Of a stretch of 64,000 nucleotides of DNA, positions 32,062 to 44,027 are shown piece by piece. The notes beneath the pieces are model-generated. The model made no database searches. It had not been told where the DNA came from and worked only from the letters and a program-made list of their open reading frames with translations. The translations under genes were made by a program, and so were the position numbers. Position 1 is the first letter of the stretch. Each line of letters starts with the position of its first letter. The stretch comes from Pachyseris speciosa (lineage: Eukaryota; Cnidaria; Anthozoa; Scleractinia; Pachyseridae), in assembly GCA_016490735.1 (NCBI GenBank), contig JAEMWC010000010.1, positions 256,001-320,000 of the forward strand, given 5' to 3'.

Positions 32062-35000
32062 CTCTCAAACTTCTAACCGTGAAGTCTCGGTTTCTAAACT
32101 TCCCAGGCATAAAAAGCCTAACAATGTTTGTTTGCTCAGTTTGTTTTGTATTCGCACAAACTTTAGTGAATACTGCAATACTTAATTCAAGTAACTAAAA
32201 CGAAATTGTAATATTTTTACAGGGATGACTAGTTCTGTACGCAGGAACCTAAACCTTGAATAACTCAGTAAAGAGGATACCTGCTATGTCATGTAATATA
32301 AGACATAACTTCTAAATATTTGTCGTGAAAGGTTTTAACATGTTCAATAACACTCTTCGTGCACATTGTAAATAGTCACATCAGTAAGTAAGAGATTGTT
32401 CCTCGTCCCATTCATTTAAAAATTGGTTGTTTCTTCATGAATGTTTTGAAAAGGAACGATTTCCACGCTACCAAAGAACGATAACTTGTAAATAAGCAAA
32501 TATAAATCCAACAAAAAGAATTGTAAATAAACCTGTTATGACCTGTAACTCGACTTAGCTGGCATAGAATTGAGATACTTTGCTGAGCGGTTATTAACCG
32601 CTCTTTGGGATTTGTGGATGCAAACTATGTGAAACACTTTGAACGGATTTCAAAACCGTCCTTTGGTCGTTCGTTTGTGAAACCCTAGTTATGACGAAGA
32701 ATGCTATACTCGAACTTCCTTTGTAAAAGGGAATAAAATATTGCAACATAGCGCTGTAATACGTGGTATTTTCTGTCTTTCACCTAAGTTCAGCGAAATT
32801 AATAATAATTTAGACACCACCAGAATGTCTTCTTGATAAACCCCATACTCTTTGTCTGTTAACGCTCCCTTTAACTTTATCTCTACTGTTAAAAGGTATC
32901 TGATACTATATATTATTCAGTCATAAAAAGGGGGATCTTTTGGCTCCATATTTAAGCTTTTCAAATTGGAATCTCTCAAATCGTAATAACCCTGAGTGAG
33001 TCTTAGTTAAGAAATCCTCTTTATATTCTCGGAAACTGCATTGACTTTTATAAATTCACTCCTTCGTATTCTGCTCGAATGATTTCACAATTTGCTTGGT
33101 GCCCTGTTATCAGGTGTGACCAATTTGTCACGTTTGCTGTCTTTTGTTGGGTTCATCATGAGTGAATTTCCCGTGCGTTGCTACTATTTTACAGCTCTAA
33201 GCAACAAAAATTTGCAAATTTATAGGATTTCTTTCACTGATCCCCTTCTCTCCTGTAAACAATTCTTTCCTTTTCTTTGAATGCACCTGCTCTGTTACAA
33301 GTTCAAAAACAGGAAGCAAATAGAAAGACAACAGCATCGGTTTACGCACATTCTTTCACAAATATAGTTCAATTTAAGGAAAACATTAGGTTAATAAGTT
33401 CGGCTAATTGAAGTTCGACACCCGCTCTTAAGTTGGAATGGAATATTTAAATTTTAAGAGGAGCAAATTGTTGGCGTTGTATCTCTGGCGGTTTGTGTAA
33501 TGACCGAGTCCCTGATCATTAGATCGCCAAACATTTAAAACACGTGCAATTTGACGGCAGCAAATTTGTCTCATGAGCGGGGTGAACAATAAATTGAGGA
33601 CTTTATTTAAAAATTCTTTTAAAAGTTCTTAAAGAAACGTTGCTACAAGGAATTTACAAACAAACAAGAGAAATACCCAACCTTTTAATTTACGTACATG
33701 CATTCAGAAATATACCGGTGGTCCAATTTAAGGAAAACATTATTTTTGTAAAGTTCACTAAGTGTTTTCCGACACCCGCTCTTCATTGGCGGGTGAAACA
33801 AAATTACTTAACAGGAAACACGTAACTTTTTAAGAGGAGAAAAGTTTGGCGGTGTATCACTGGGGTTTTGTATAATGACTGAGTCCCTGATCTTAAGATT
33901 ACCAAACATGTGAAACATGTGCTATTTGACGGGATGAAATTTTTCTTACCTGTGCGTGAACAACAAACAGTGAGGAGAACATGAAGTTAAACTTCTAAAA
34001 AAGGAGTTGGGAATTTTTTCTCTTCTGGAGTGGGAGGGAGATGTTGGGGGGTGTGTGTGGGGAGGGGGATGTTGCCCCCCCCCCCCCCCCGGTCGAAAAA
34101 CTCGAAGCTATGATCTGTACCAAGTTCAATATTGTACTGAAGTGAAACCGATCTCGTTTAGGTTACCTCTGTACAAAAACTAATACTCTGTGGGAATAAA
34201 AACAAAAATATATATCTTTAATTGTTCCGCAAGAGCTGACGTCTTCCTTCGATCAGGTCGCTGTAACATGATTCCTTCTTGCGCTCACAGCTTCATGTTT
34301 CTACATTTAAGATCAAAATTAAAGAGGTGATTAGGAAACCTTAAACGTTCCTTACGTAAAGCCAGGCGAATTGAATTTACGTTTGTATAATGTTGTGCAC
34401 AAATAAAAGCTGTTCGCCTTTATAGTTTTCCGATGTCAGTTTTGACGCTATCTCGATAAAGGGTCAGTGACAGACCTGATAAGTATTTTAGAGTACAACT
34501 TAGAGGCAGGTGTAAGAATTTATATTTCAAAGATAGACTCTCCATGAAATGTTTAAACTAACTGAATGTTAAGACTTTCTCTGTCCGCAGTGATCAAAAG
34601 TCGCTCTCTCTCCTTACGCCACAGATGGCTCAATTATTTCACCGACAGTTACGCGCATTTTAGTCCCTGTTTTATTTGACTCCAGATCTCTTCCACGCTG
34701 TAGACAAGGCGTTCTCATTTTTAAACAGCCAAATTAGTTAGTGGGGGCTCAATTTGATCAGGTGTTTGTGTAGAGTGCGCCAGCAAGGAATAACGATTGT
34801 AAGACACTGATATTATCCATCAATTTGTGCTAACCACAAGTTAGAGTTAATTGAGAATAGCAAGCTCTGTGGGTGAAATGATTAGCTATTTCGTGTAAGT
34901 TCCTTTCCTTTTGCAGATTTAAACTTCTGAAAGTAAGTTAGTTAATTGAAAATAGGCAAATATTGTGGGCTGGAAAAGTTAGCTATTTAGTGATTATTAG

Positions 35001-35640
35001 CAGGAGCCTACGGCTCCTGTTATTAGACTTAAGTTCCTTTCGACGGCTTTTACAGATGTAAACTTTTTTTAGAAACTGCGTGGTCACCTTTTGAGCAGAA
35101 AATAAAGAGAAGGAAACACGAATAAAGTAGAAAAAGATGAAAAAGACATGTGTGAAAATAAAGGGAGAACAGAACAAAATAACTGTAGTTCAGCCCACCT
35201 AATGATTTTTAAACACACATTTGTTTCGATCATGAAGTAAAATGTGGTGATCACATAGCGTAGGCTGCGTATTCTATTTTGGACGGCTTGGCCGTACTGC
35301 TTAGTAGCATGAGTTAGAAATGCCCGTCTCACTTCACATAGCTATTTTTGACCCATTTCGGTCAAAATTTAATGAATGAAAATTTAATGAATGAAGTGCA
35401 TGGTTGAAGAATATTGACAAGAGGGATTTTTAAAAGCGATGGAGAAGTGCCCAGGGAAGCACGAGCCGTAAGCGAGATCTTTTAACACACATTTCTTTAC
35501 CCCTGTATTAAATGAATTTATTTTTATTTTGGCTCGAATTCCTTTGTTTTGCCAAAGGGGAATATATCTCAAAACCCCGCTGTCAACTGTCTGAAAAGTT
35601 GGGCGCGGCTTTGATTGTTTAAAGGAAAGGGTGGGGCTAA

Positions 35641-35765
35641 TGCAAGGGGTTATGTGTTAATATGCAAGGGGGTTATTTGTTAATATGCAAGGGGGTTATG
35701 TGACTTATTCCCCCTGCATAACCCCCTTGCATACTAACACATAACCCCTTGCTTACTAACACATG
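35641..35765. promoter_or_regulatory. Inverted GGGGGTTATGTG repeat upstream of GPCR copy 5
   Basis: Three TGCAAGGGGGTTATGTG-type units are followed by three complementary CATAACCCCCTTGC units, giving arms of about 38 bp. It lies about 345 bp before the TATA element. Homologues sit at 56369-56482 and 61493-61582, with reduced versions at about 3765-3830 and 8755-8860. A regulatory role is inference. Confidence 0.5.
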
Positions 35766-36109
35766 ATCTCCTTGAAAATGTTACTTGGTAATGTTAAAAA
35801 CAACATTACAGTTTGTGAAATGAAACTGTCCATTTCCTTCTTTTTCGCTTTTTTTACAGATTCTTTTCGCAAATGAATGTTAAGTTAAATTTGTATGTCA
35901 AAATTTTCAATTAAAAAACAAAACAAAGAATGGCGTGTTGAGAGAAAGTGAGATGGTATATTTGCTATTGGATTCTTATGCCAACAAACAACTTTGCCAA
36001 CTATATATTTGTCGGCAATATCTTTAATCCATCTCAAACAATTAAATCGATTGCGTCATACACTCATCGGGTGTGGTAGGTCTATGCCACCATCCTATTG
36101 AATCTACAG

Positions 36110-36118
36110 CATAAATAG
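36110..36118 (+). promoter_or_regulatory. TATA-like core element of GPCR copy 5
   Basis: CATAAATAG in the CTACAGCATAAATAGAGCAA block, 67 nt before the ATG. Confidence 0.55.
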
Positions 36119-36184
36119 AGCAACACTGGCTCTCAAAAAACTCAATTTGAGAAAAGCAACACAAGTGTCAGAAAGTCGGCAAAC

Positions 36185-37187
36185 ATGAATACAATGGTGA
36201 ATGGATCGAGCTGCTCCATCTTCATTAACCCCACAACAGCAATAATTGGGCAAACCGTTGCTTACTGCCTGATCTTTGTTGTTTATCTGGTCGGGAATTC
36301 CTTGATAGGAATAGTTGTTTACAAAACGCAAGGCTTGAGGAAAGCCATCGACTCTTTCATCGTCAACATGGCCATGTCCGACCTGCAGTAATAGTATCCT
36401 ATTTTTGCCGCCCCGTGGCGGCTCACTCAGTTGTACTCTACCTCCTGGAGTATCAGTGGTCCTCTTGGTCAGTTCATGTCCAAGTTGGTTTTCTTCTTGG
36501 TAGATATCTCCGTTATTGTGTCTGTTCAAAGCCTGGTTCTGGTTGCAGTGGATCGATTTGGAGCTGTGGTGTTTCCTCTGCGCTCACCACTAATCAGTTC
36601 AAAGCTGTGTCCCTACTTCGTTCTCGCCACCTGGATCGTCGCTATGGCATTCTGCTCTTTATATCTCTTCGTCTTCAAACTTGTTGAATTCAAAGCCGGG
36701 ACAACTATTTTGTCTAATTATGCTTTGGAATGAAGTGTTCGGACAGCACTCCTCTGAATCAACTTATAGGCTTCTTATCAGCCGATGTTGTGTTTTACAT
36801 CCCTCTCGCCTTGTTGGTAGTATTTACTCCATCATACTTATCAAACTTAAGTCGCAGAAGATTCAAGGCGAACAATCAGCCAACGCTGACCAACAAGGAG
36901 CCCAAAGGAACAGAAACGTGCTGAAGATGGCCATTGCTATAGTGTTAGGGTTTACACTGTCTTGCTATTTTTCTTTGACAGTGACATTAATTCAGCTTGT
37001 AGCTTCTTTCTCTAAACAACATAACCTATTTTTGGCCATCTCAAATTGCGCCATCAATCCATGCATCTGTTTTATTTTCAGTAGTAATTATCAAAGAGCT
37101 CTTAAGGGACTCCTGAAGTGTTCTAGCGGTGCAGAGCAACAGTGGGTCTCAAAACGTCTCCCTACCACATGGTGTCTCGGTTTCTAA
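36185..37187 (+). pseudogene. Class A GPCR pseudogene, copy 5
   Basis: The ATG and the first 68 codons (N-terminus, TM1, first loop, TM2 to the Asp motif) are open. A short insertion at about 36388 (GCAGTAATAGTATCC against GCTGTATCC) then gives stops. TM3-TM4 continue in a second frame with DRF (about 36431-36733), and TM5-TM7 in a third (36681-37187). TM6 is shortened: the CWVP region is lost. The C-tail has an extension from readthrough of the family stop codon. Not functional. Confidence 0.9.
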
Positions 37188-37692
37188 ACTTCCCAGGCAT
37201 AAAATGATTTCTACCAAAGCCTAACAATGTTTGTTTGCTCAGTTTTCTGTATTCGCACACACTTTAGTAAATACTGCAATACTTAATTCACGCAAGTAAA
37301 ACGAAATTGTAATTTTTTTGCAGGAATGACTAGTTCTGTACGCACGAACCTAAACCTTGAATAACTCAGTGAAGAGATACCTACTATGCCGTGTAATATA
37401 AGATATAACTTGTAAATATTTCTCGTGAAACGTTTTAACATGTTCAATAAAACTCTTCGTGCATTGTAAATAGTCACACCAGTAAGGAAGATATTGTTCC
37501 TCGTCCCATTCATTTAAAAATTGGTTGTTTCTTCATGAATGTCTTGAAAAAGAGCGATTTCCACGCTACCAAAAACGCTAACTTGTAAATAAGCAAATAT
37601 AAATCCAACATAAAGACTGAGTAAATACCTGTTATGACCCGTAACTCGACTTAGCTGGCATAGATTTGAGACACTTTGCTGAACGGTTATTA

Positions 37693-38160
37693 TGTAGAAG
37701 GGAGCCTTTTGCCACGGGCAGGGATTAGCTCTCGCCCCCTTTACCTTCTGCTTAGTTCGCAGGAACTCAGAACAACAACTGACTTCTCACTTGTCTTTAA
37801 TCTGTTCTTTCCTTCTTACAACAGGTCTTCTTTTGGGAGTATGTTCGCTAACGAGTAGTTTGTTCAAAAGTGCACCTTAGATCGAAAGATTCGTTTACTT
37901 ATTAGCGCCCCCGGTCCAGGCAACGCATTGCGATTGGTCAACGGATTAGAGGCTTAAAACGCAATAACGTCAACTACAAAAGAACTGATTAACATGAACT
38001 ACGAAGGTGTACCTACAGCTGCACGAAACGTGGTCCACGCCGACGACTTTAAAATTGCAGTGCCGTTAGGCCTTGAGCGAGTCCATTTAAGGCCAATCGC
38101 AGTGGCTGGGGGACCAGGATCACAAACCTAAACCTTCTGGACGGAACGTGACTTCTTAAC
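37693..38160 (-). repeat. 3' LTR, distal part
   Basis: Matches 53861-54336 of the 5' LTR almost base for base (e.g. TTAGCGCCCCCGGTCCAGGC). It is interrupted at TTAAC by the composite element. Confidence 0.9.
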
Positions 38161-38233
38161 GTGTCTATATCGTCTTCTATTTTTTTCTTTTTTTTTTTTT
38201 TTTGTGGTTCTGGTATATACATAAGGAGTAGAC

Positions 38234-38559
38234 AGCTCTTCCAAAATTTTTTTTCGAATTTCGCAGTGGTTTTGCCGTGAAATCGTCGTTCAAATTTCCC
38301 GCTTGAGCCACGCCCATCAAACTTGACCGAGCTAGTAAGGGGCGTGGGCCTATTCCTGATCTGACGTCACAAACTGATTTGCACCTCATTAAGTCTTTGT
38401 AAACATGCATGCAAAGCAGTTTGTGACGTCACATCAGGAGTATACCCGTGCCCCTTACTAGCTCGGTCAAGTTTGATGGGCGTGGCTCAAGCTGGAAATT
38501 TGAACAACGATTTCAGGGCAAAAACGCGGCGGAATTCGAAAAAACCTTTTTGAACAGCT
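38234..38559. mobile_element. Foldback MITE with TGACGTCA-containing arms
   Basis: Arms of about 145 bp are inverted copies: AAACTTGACCGAGCTAGTAA and TTACTAGCTCGGTCAAGTTT, then GACGTCACAAACTG and CAGTTTGTGACGTC. The ends are AGCTCTTCCAAAA and TTTTTGAACAGCT. The centre is about 30 bp (ATGCATGCAAAG). It sits between the left inverted repeat of the composite and the LINE 3' end. Confidence 0.75.
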
Positions 38560-38803
38560 ATAATAATAATGAGCTTTATTTATCCAGGGAACACCTTCAG
38601 CAGTCTGTTCTCCCAGGTGCCCCTGACATAAATAAATACAATACTAAAATAATGTAGAATATACATTAATAAGTATCAACATAAATTATAAATACATCAA
38701 AACTATAGAATAAAATAAGACGATTAAATGATTACAATAACATTTAGCTAACTTGTCTTATAAAACTTGACAGAAATAATGATAAAATAAAATAATTAAA
38801 TGA

Positions 38804-41800
38804 TTACAATAATATTTCGCTAATTTTTCTTTTGAAGCTTGATACAGAGTCAGAGTTTTGGATATTCTTAGATAATGTGTTCCATAAGGTGATACTAGTG
38901 TACTTAAAAGTACGTTTCATGTATTCAGTTCTTGGTTTAGGTAAAACAAACTTATCTTTGTTTCTAGTATTATAACTGTGTATTTCTGAATGACGTAAGT
39001 AGTTCGTATCAAGCCCTTCTAGTTGATTATTTAAGCATTTGTAAGTAAGAATGGCTTTGTTGTACTTTCTTCTCTGCTGTAATGTCGACCAGTTGAGCTT
39101 AGCTCGTACTGAGGCAGACGGGTTGCGATTGTCAGTCAAGAGGATAACTCTTCCAGCACGATTTTGCAGTCTCTGTAGTCGTAGAGATGATGTCTCGCTG
39201 CATGTGTCCCAGACTACTCCGCAGTAGTCAAATAAGGGTTGAATAGTTGACTTATACACGGTTTGAGCTAATGGTAATGTAAGGCAAGGCATTATGCGTT
39301 TAAGGATACCGATTCTTGAGGAGACCTTGTTGCACAAGTAGTCGATATGACTTGACCAAGAAATATTACTGTCGAGTACAATTCCAAGGTATTTGAAGGT
39401 CTCTACTCTCTTTATTGCGACCCCATTTAGCATTAATGTGCCAAATTGAACACAGTTAAGTCTCTGTGGTGAACCAATGACCATGTACTCACACTTCTTG
39501 GGGTTTAACGCTAATCCATTCGATTTGATCCATCTGGATATATTTTCAAGGTCATCATTAAGCCTTCTCAGGATCTCGTCTGTATTATTAGAAGAATAAT
39601 ACAAGGCAGTGTCGTCGGCAAACATATTAACAGTGGAGTGAGAGATACAAGAAGGGAGGTCATTTATGTAGACCAAGAAAAGTAGAGGCCCAGGGCCGAG
39701 CCTTGGGGAACCCCTGATAAGATATGTTCGGTGGACGAAAGCAAACCGTTGAAAAATATTTGCTGTTGTCTATTGTCAAGATATGAAATAAACCAGTCTA
39801 AATCAAGTCCAGTAACTCCAAGAGCTTGGAGTTTTCTCACCAGAATACTATGCTTTACTGTATCGAAGGCCTTTGCAAGATCGAGGAATACAACTGCTGA
39901 AACTTGACCATTGTCAATGTTGGACAACCACTCATCAACGACTTTTATCAAGGCTGTTTGTGTTGATCTTTTCTTGCGGAAACCGTGCTGAGAGGAATGT
40001 AGAAGATTGTTGTCCATCAAGTACTTATAGAACTGATTGTGAACTTCTTTTTCAAATATCTTTGCCACAATTGGCAGCACGGATATTGGACGGTAATTTT
40101 CAACTTGATCCTTTGCGCCTGATTTATAAAGAGGGGTCACTTTGGCTACTTTTAGATCTTGAGGAAAGATACCCTTTGTCAACGATAGGTTGAAAATATA
40201 AGTTAGTGATGGAGCAATAATATCGGCCGCTGCTTTCAGAAGGCGGGGAGGGATGTTATCCAGCCCTGCTCCCTTGTTAATTTTTAAAGATTTCAGTTCT
40301 CTAAGCACTGATGAAGTTTTAACGGGTTGGAATTTAAAGGTAGAACTACTTAATGATGGCCCGTAGACAGACTGTAAATTGGACTGAGATTCACCAAGTT
40401 TAGAGCCCATTGTAGCAAAATATGAATTAAAATGGTTAGCAATTTTGACTGGAGACGTTGTTATTTTTTTATCAATTTCAATGGTGTTAGGAGTTTTTGA
40501 AGATTTCGGTAGTAACTTTTTTAGTGTAGACCATATTCCCATGGGATCCTTGTTGCTGTTAGATATTTGGGTTTTAAAGTAATTCTCCTTATCTTTCCTC
40601 ATTTGTAGGGTTACTTCATTCCTTAGCTTTTTGTAGGATTTCCAGTCCTCCTCTGATTTAGTTCTAATGGCTTTACGATGGAAATAGTCCCTTTGCCTCA
40701 TCATGTCCTTAACGTTATTAGATATCCACGGACATGGGTCCCCACGGACGGTTGTCGTTTTGAGCGGAGCATGTTGATCACAAATTTCTGTGAACATTGT
40801 TCTCCAGGTAGACCATGCAAGATCAGGATCGTCAAAACTTTCGATCACTTGTAGTGGAAGATATTGCACATCGTCACGGAATGCTTGTTCTTGAAAGCGG
40901 TTAAAATTTCTGAATGTTATCTTTCTGGGAGGTTTCTTTATACTTCTCGCGCAGTGAACCGCGTAGACAAGTGAGTGATCGCTAATGCTGAGATGATGCA
41001 CACCAGTATCGTGGATCTTCTCGGGGTGTGTGGTCGCTATGAGATCCAAAAGGCTGCTTGAAGACTCGGTAATTCGGGTAGGATCTCTAATTAATTGAGA
41101 CATTTGATGTTGTACCAGTATCGATTTAAGTTTGGTTGTTTGAGGGAGGCGTTGCAGCATGTTACAATTAAAATCCCCAAGGACCAGAAATTCGGAGTGA
41201 ATTTGAATATTGCCTAGGATGGCTTTGAATCTGTCAAAGAACTGATCATCTGTAGGAGCTCGATAAACTGAAGCGATAAGAAGAGGCTTGGTCTGTGGCA
41301 ATTTTAGCTCAAACCAGATAGCTTTGAGGTCTGTACATCCCAAATCAGGGCGATGGTTGTAGGCAAATTTGTTTTTAATAAAAACTGCAACACCTCCGCC
41401 GCTACCGCTCTCTCTGTCTCTTCTCAATAAATTATAACCTGGTAGATCAACTTCTGAAGTTAATACATTTCTGTTAAGCCAAGTTTCGCTGACGGTCAAA
41501 ACGTCGACAGAATGTTTATTCGTAAAGATCCTTAATTCATCCACAGAGGAACGAAGACCTCGGACGTTAAGATGGGCAATCACAATTCCTCTTTTCTGCG
41601 TCAAACGAGAATTGCTCAGGCCTTGGAGAGGAGTGCATGGAGCTGTGCCGTTAGGACCAGGATTTGATATAATGTCGCCGCAAGACAGTAAAAATAACGA
41701 TGAGCAAAATTCAGCTAGCAGGGCGTGTTTTACAAAGAAGATGGTAATTTGAAGCCGCTTTGAGGTCGAAGTAGAGCGGGAGCCAATGCTTGTCGATCGT

Positions 41801-41988
41801 CGCGGCATGGCCGGCTGTAATTCCTTGAAAGTTGAGGTTATCTGGTCATTGTCGATGTAGAAACTGCAAGCATGATCGTCCGAGATGTTAAGCCCAATTT
41901 CGTCTGTATTGTGAGTTAAATGAGGCTTGATGAAGATGTAGAATAATAGAAAAAGTACGACGCTTCTCAGAACATGACCGGACGCCAT
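38804..41988 (-). pseudogene. LINE ORF2: AP endonuclease and reverse transcriptase, one frameshift
   Basis: The ATG at 41988 opens 774 codons. An N-terminal hydrophobic and linker part is followed by an exonuclease-endonuclease-phosphatase domain (NVRGL, SETWLN, GDFNCN, SDHSLV) from about residue 135. The RT domain begins about residue 590 (PLYKSG..NYRPISVLP, HGFRKKRST, FLDLAKAFDTV). After GVPQGS one C is missing (about 39687-39690). The downstream frame 38804-39676 carries the catalytic FADDTALY motif and the C-terminal region (LNPKKCEYM, FKYLGIVLD, FDYCGVVWD). The 3' end has AATAAAGCTCATTATTATTA (38561-38585), the microsatellite-type tail of CR1/L2-clade LINEs. It is one base from an open frame. 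Confidence 0.9.
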
Positions 41989-42075
41989 TACATTACATAT
42001 CTATCTACATTACATATCTATCTACTCCTTATGTACATATCAGAACCACCAAAAACCAGAAGACAATATAGGCAC

Positions 42076-42723
42076 TTTAACTAATAAACTTAAAGTAACA
42101 AGGACTAAACCAACCAAAATAAACAAGGGATTAACAAAACTAATTATTGTACCTGGCTAAGCCAAGCCCGAAACTAATAACGTCAACGCGGGATTAACGG
42201 ATCAGTACGGTATCGGAATTTCCACAACAATAATGATGGTACTACAGGGTTGTTTCCCAACAGTACAAGAACATTCGACCCAAGTTTAGCGTTACAGCCT
42301 TTATCTACTAACATACACTAAAGACTAGGAGTACAGCAGTCGCACGACAACACGTACTAGAAGCACTTTATGTTTTCCAGTACGTGCATTTTGCCTGGCA
42401 ACAGTGTGGCCCCTTTGTTGAAATGGTCACGTCGGCCTCTTAACATACAGTTTCATAACTTTAACACAAGATCAAGTCTTTCCTGAATCATCAATAAGTC
42501 ACTAACAAATATAAAGATAGCTTTACACTACTAGAAATGACAAACACACTTGACTCTAAAAAGCTTTGTGCCTTGCAGCACCATTCGTTACGCACAATTA
42601 ACTTTAGCTGCAGAAGCATTTGTTACGCACAATTAATTTTAATGATACGACAAAAGTACTTAAACGGGTCGTTACCTAATCAAAACAAACACAATTTAAC
42701 TCGCAATGTTTACTTCTTTAACA
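42076..42723 (-). repeat. 3' LTR, proximal part
   Basis: Continues the LTR after the composite and matches 54332-54977, including CTAATTATTGTACCTGGCTA and the terminal CTTTAACA. Confidence 0.9.
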
Positions 42724-42736
42724 TACCTTCCCTCTT
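42724..42736 (-). promoter_or_regulatory. Polypurine tract of the LTR element
   Basis: On the - strand AAGAGGGAAGGTA lies directly before the 3' LTR (TGTTAAAG). Position and composition fit the plus-strand primer of a retroelement. Confidence 0.75.
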
Positions 42737-44027
42737 AGACTGAGCGACTCCGTTCGCTCGGAAACACGGAAAAATTACGAAAACAAGCCAAACGTGAACG
42801 ATAAAGTTTGCGCTAACTCCAAACGTGTTCTCACCGGAGCATAAATAATCGCTTAGACATCTGAATGAGTGGTCAGACCGCTTAGAGGTGAATCACACAC
42901 GCACAAAAAAAAGATAACAAGAGAGAAGGCATATCATGAGAAGTTACTACCAAGAAAATACGGGAGACGCACGTCGAAAGGCTGCCAACCAGGGGGCGTC
43001 GGAGGAAGCGAAGGATTAAGAAAAAGGTCATCGACTTCGCTCTCGGTGCTCGGTGAGTGTGGAGCGGTCAAGGGGTGGGTGAGAGGGGAGGGGGGTGCTC
43101 ACTGTCATCAAGGCCATGGTGAAAAGAGTATGGAATGAACCGAAAGGTGAACGTATGAGCGGCAGTGCCAGGCACGATTGGCGTGTCGTTACTAGCCCGA
43201 TGACATAGAAAAGGTGGATACGTAATAACGATGGGTAGTAGTCGGTACCCAGACAACCCCTTGCACCTGGCCGCTTTGTTACTGGATGGGGCTCCCAAGC
43301 ACCAGGTAACCGGAGGGGAGCAAGAGGGACGGCAGGGCAGACAGACCGAATGTACGAACGCTATACTAATAACCACGCAGAAAACGTGTGAGCTAAGTCA
43401 CCGTAGCCGTTATCACACAAGGTTTAAAGAAGTACTGGCAACAGTGTGAAAATGTTGAGAAAATCGCAATAAAAACTACAATATGAGAAACAACGCACGA
43501 GGAAATAGCAAGATATCCGCACAAGTGGAGAACGTCGAGCAACAGGCCTAAAAACGCGATAGGCTGGGGAGTTTGCTCGAGAAAATCAAGTAGTAATTCT
43601 ACAGCGGCGATTGAAAAATCGGGAAGACAAAGGCGTTGAGGCGTATGATAAGTTTGGCAATCGAAACACCTCGAATGGAACCGCGCGTCGTAAGCGTGTC
43701 AATACTCGGAATAAACAAGACTTTAATATGACAACAAGGCTGGTGAAATTGGGCGAAAATACCGTCTCGCAGGAATGGCAATTTCGTGGGTGCGGTGGAC
43801 AGGCTCCAAAAGTTGAGGAATAGGTCCGCAAGGCTCCATGGAATCTAGGAGGCAAACAGTGGTAACTATGGTAACCAAATGTTGGGTTACATGACGTACG
43901 GAAGCCATGTTTTGGTGAGCCCCACGAACAAGAGATATTTAAGAAATGGAAGTGTTATGGTCGTTGGAGTGAGGATATCAGCAATAAATCGAAAGAGTAG
44001 AACACAAGCACATGGGTTACTTAGGAC
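42737..44027. other. Non-coding internal region of the LTR element
   Basis: Lies between the env-like region and the polypurine tract. Frames of 60-100 codons exist on both strands without recognisable domains. It may be 3' untranslated sequence. Confidence 0.5.

Larger units (their letters stand above)
26147..32577 (+). repeat. GPCR-array unit 5
   Basis: Begins at a junction equivalent to about position 122 of unit 1 and shares the unit 1 MITE, so it is the closest relative of unit 1. Homology runs to about 28250. Foreign sequence follows to about 31010, then the GPCR promoter, gene and 3' flank. Confidence 0.8.
32578..37692 (+). repeat. GPCR-array unit 6
   Basis: Colinear with units 1, 2 and 8 but lacks the tRNA-like segment (deletion at about 33432) and the MITEs. 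It carries a G-rich tract with an adjoining C run (34030-34092, able to pair), a cruciform-type repeat, promoter and GPCR copy 5. It ends where the LTR element begins, 19 bp into the next unit landmark. The 32578-36100 spacer holds no gene I can support. Confidence 0.8.
38161..42075. mobile_element. LINE-foldback composite with terminal inverted repeats, inside the LTR
   Basis: The left end GTGTCTATATCGTCTTCT...GGTTCTGGTATATACATAAG (38161-38235) is the inverted counterpart of the right end (42015-42075). TTAAC flanks both ends (38156-38160 and 42077-42081), while the 5' LTR has one uninterrupted copy (TCAAC). So the whole 3.9 kb looks like one insertion event or a TIR-bounded unit. Contents are a foldback element (38234-38559) and a nearly full-length LINE on the - strand. 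Confidence 0.7.
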
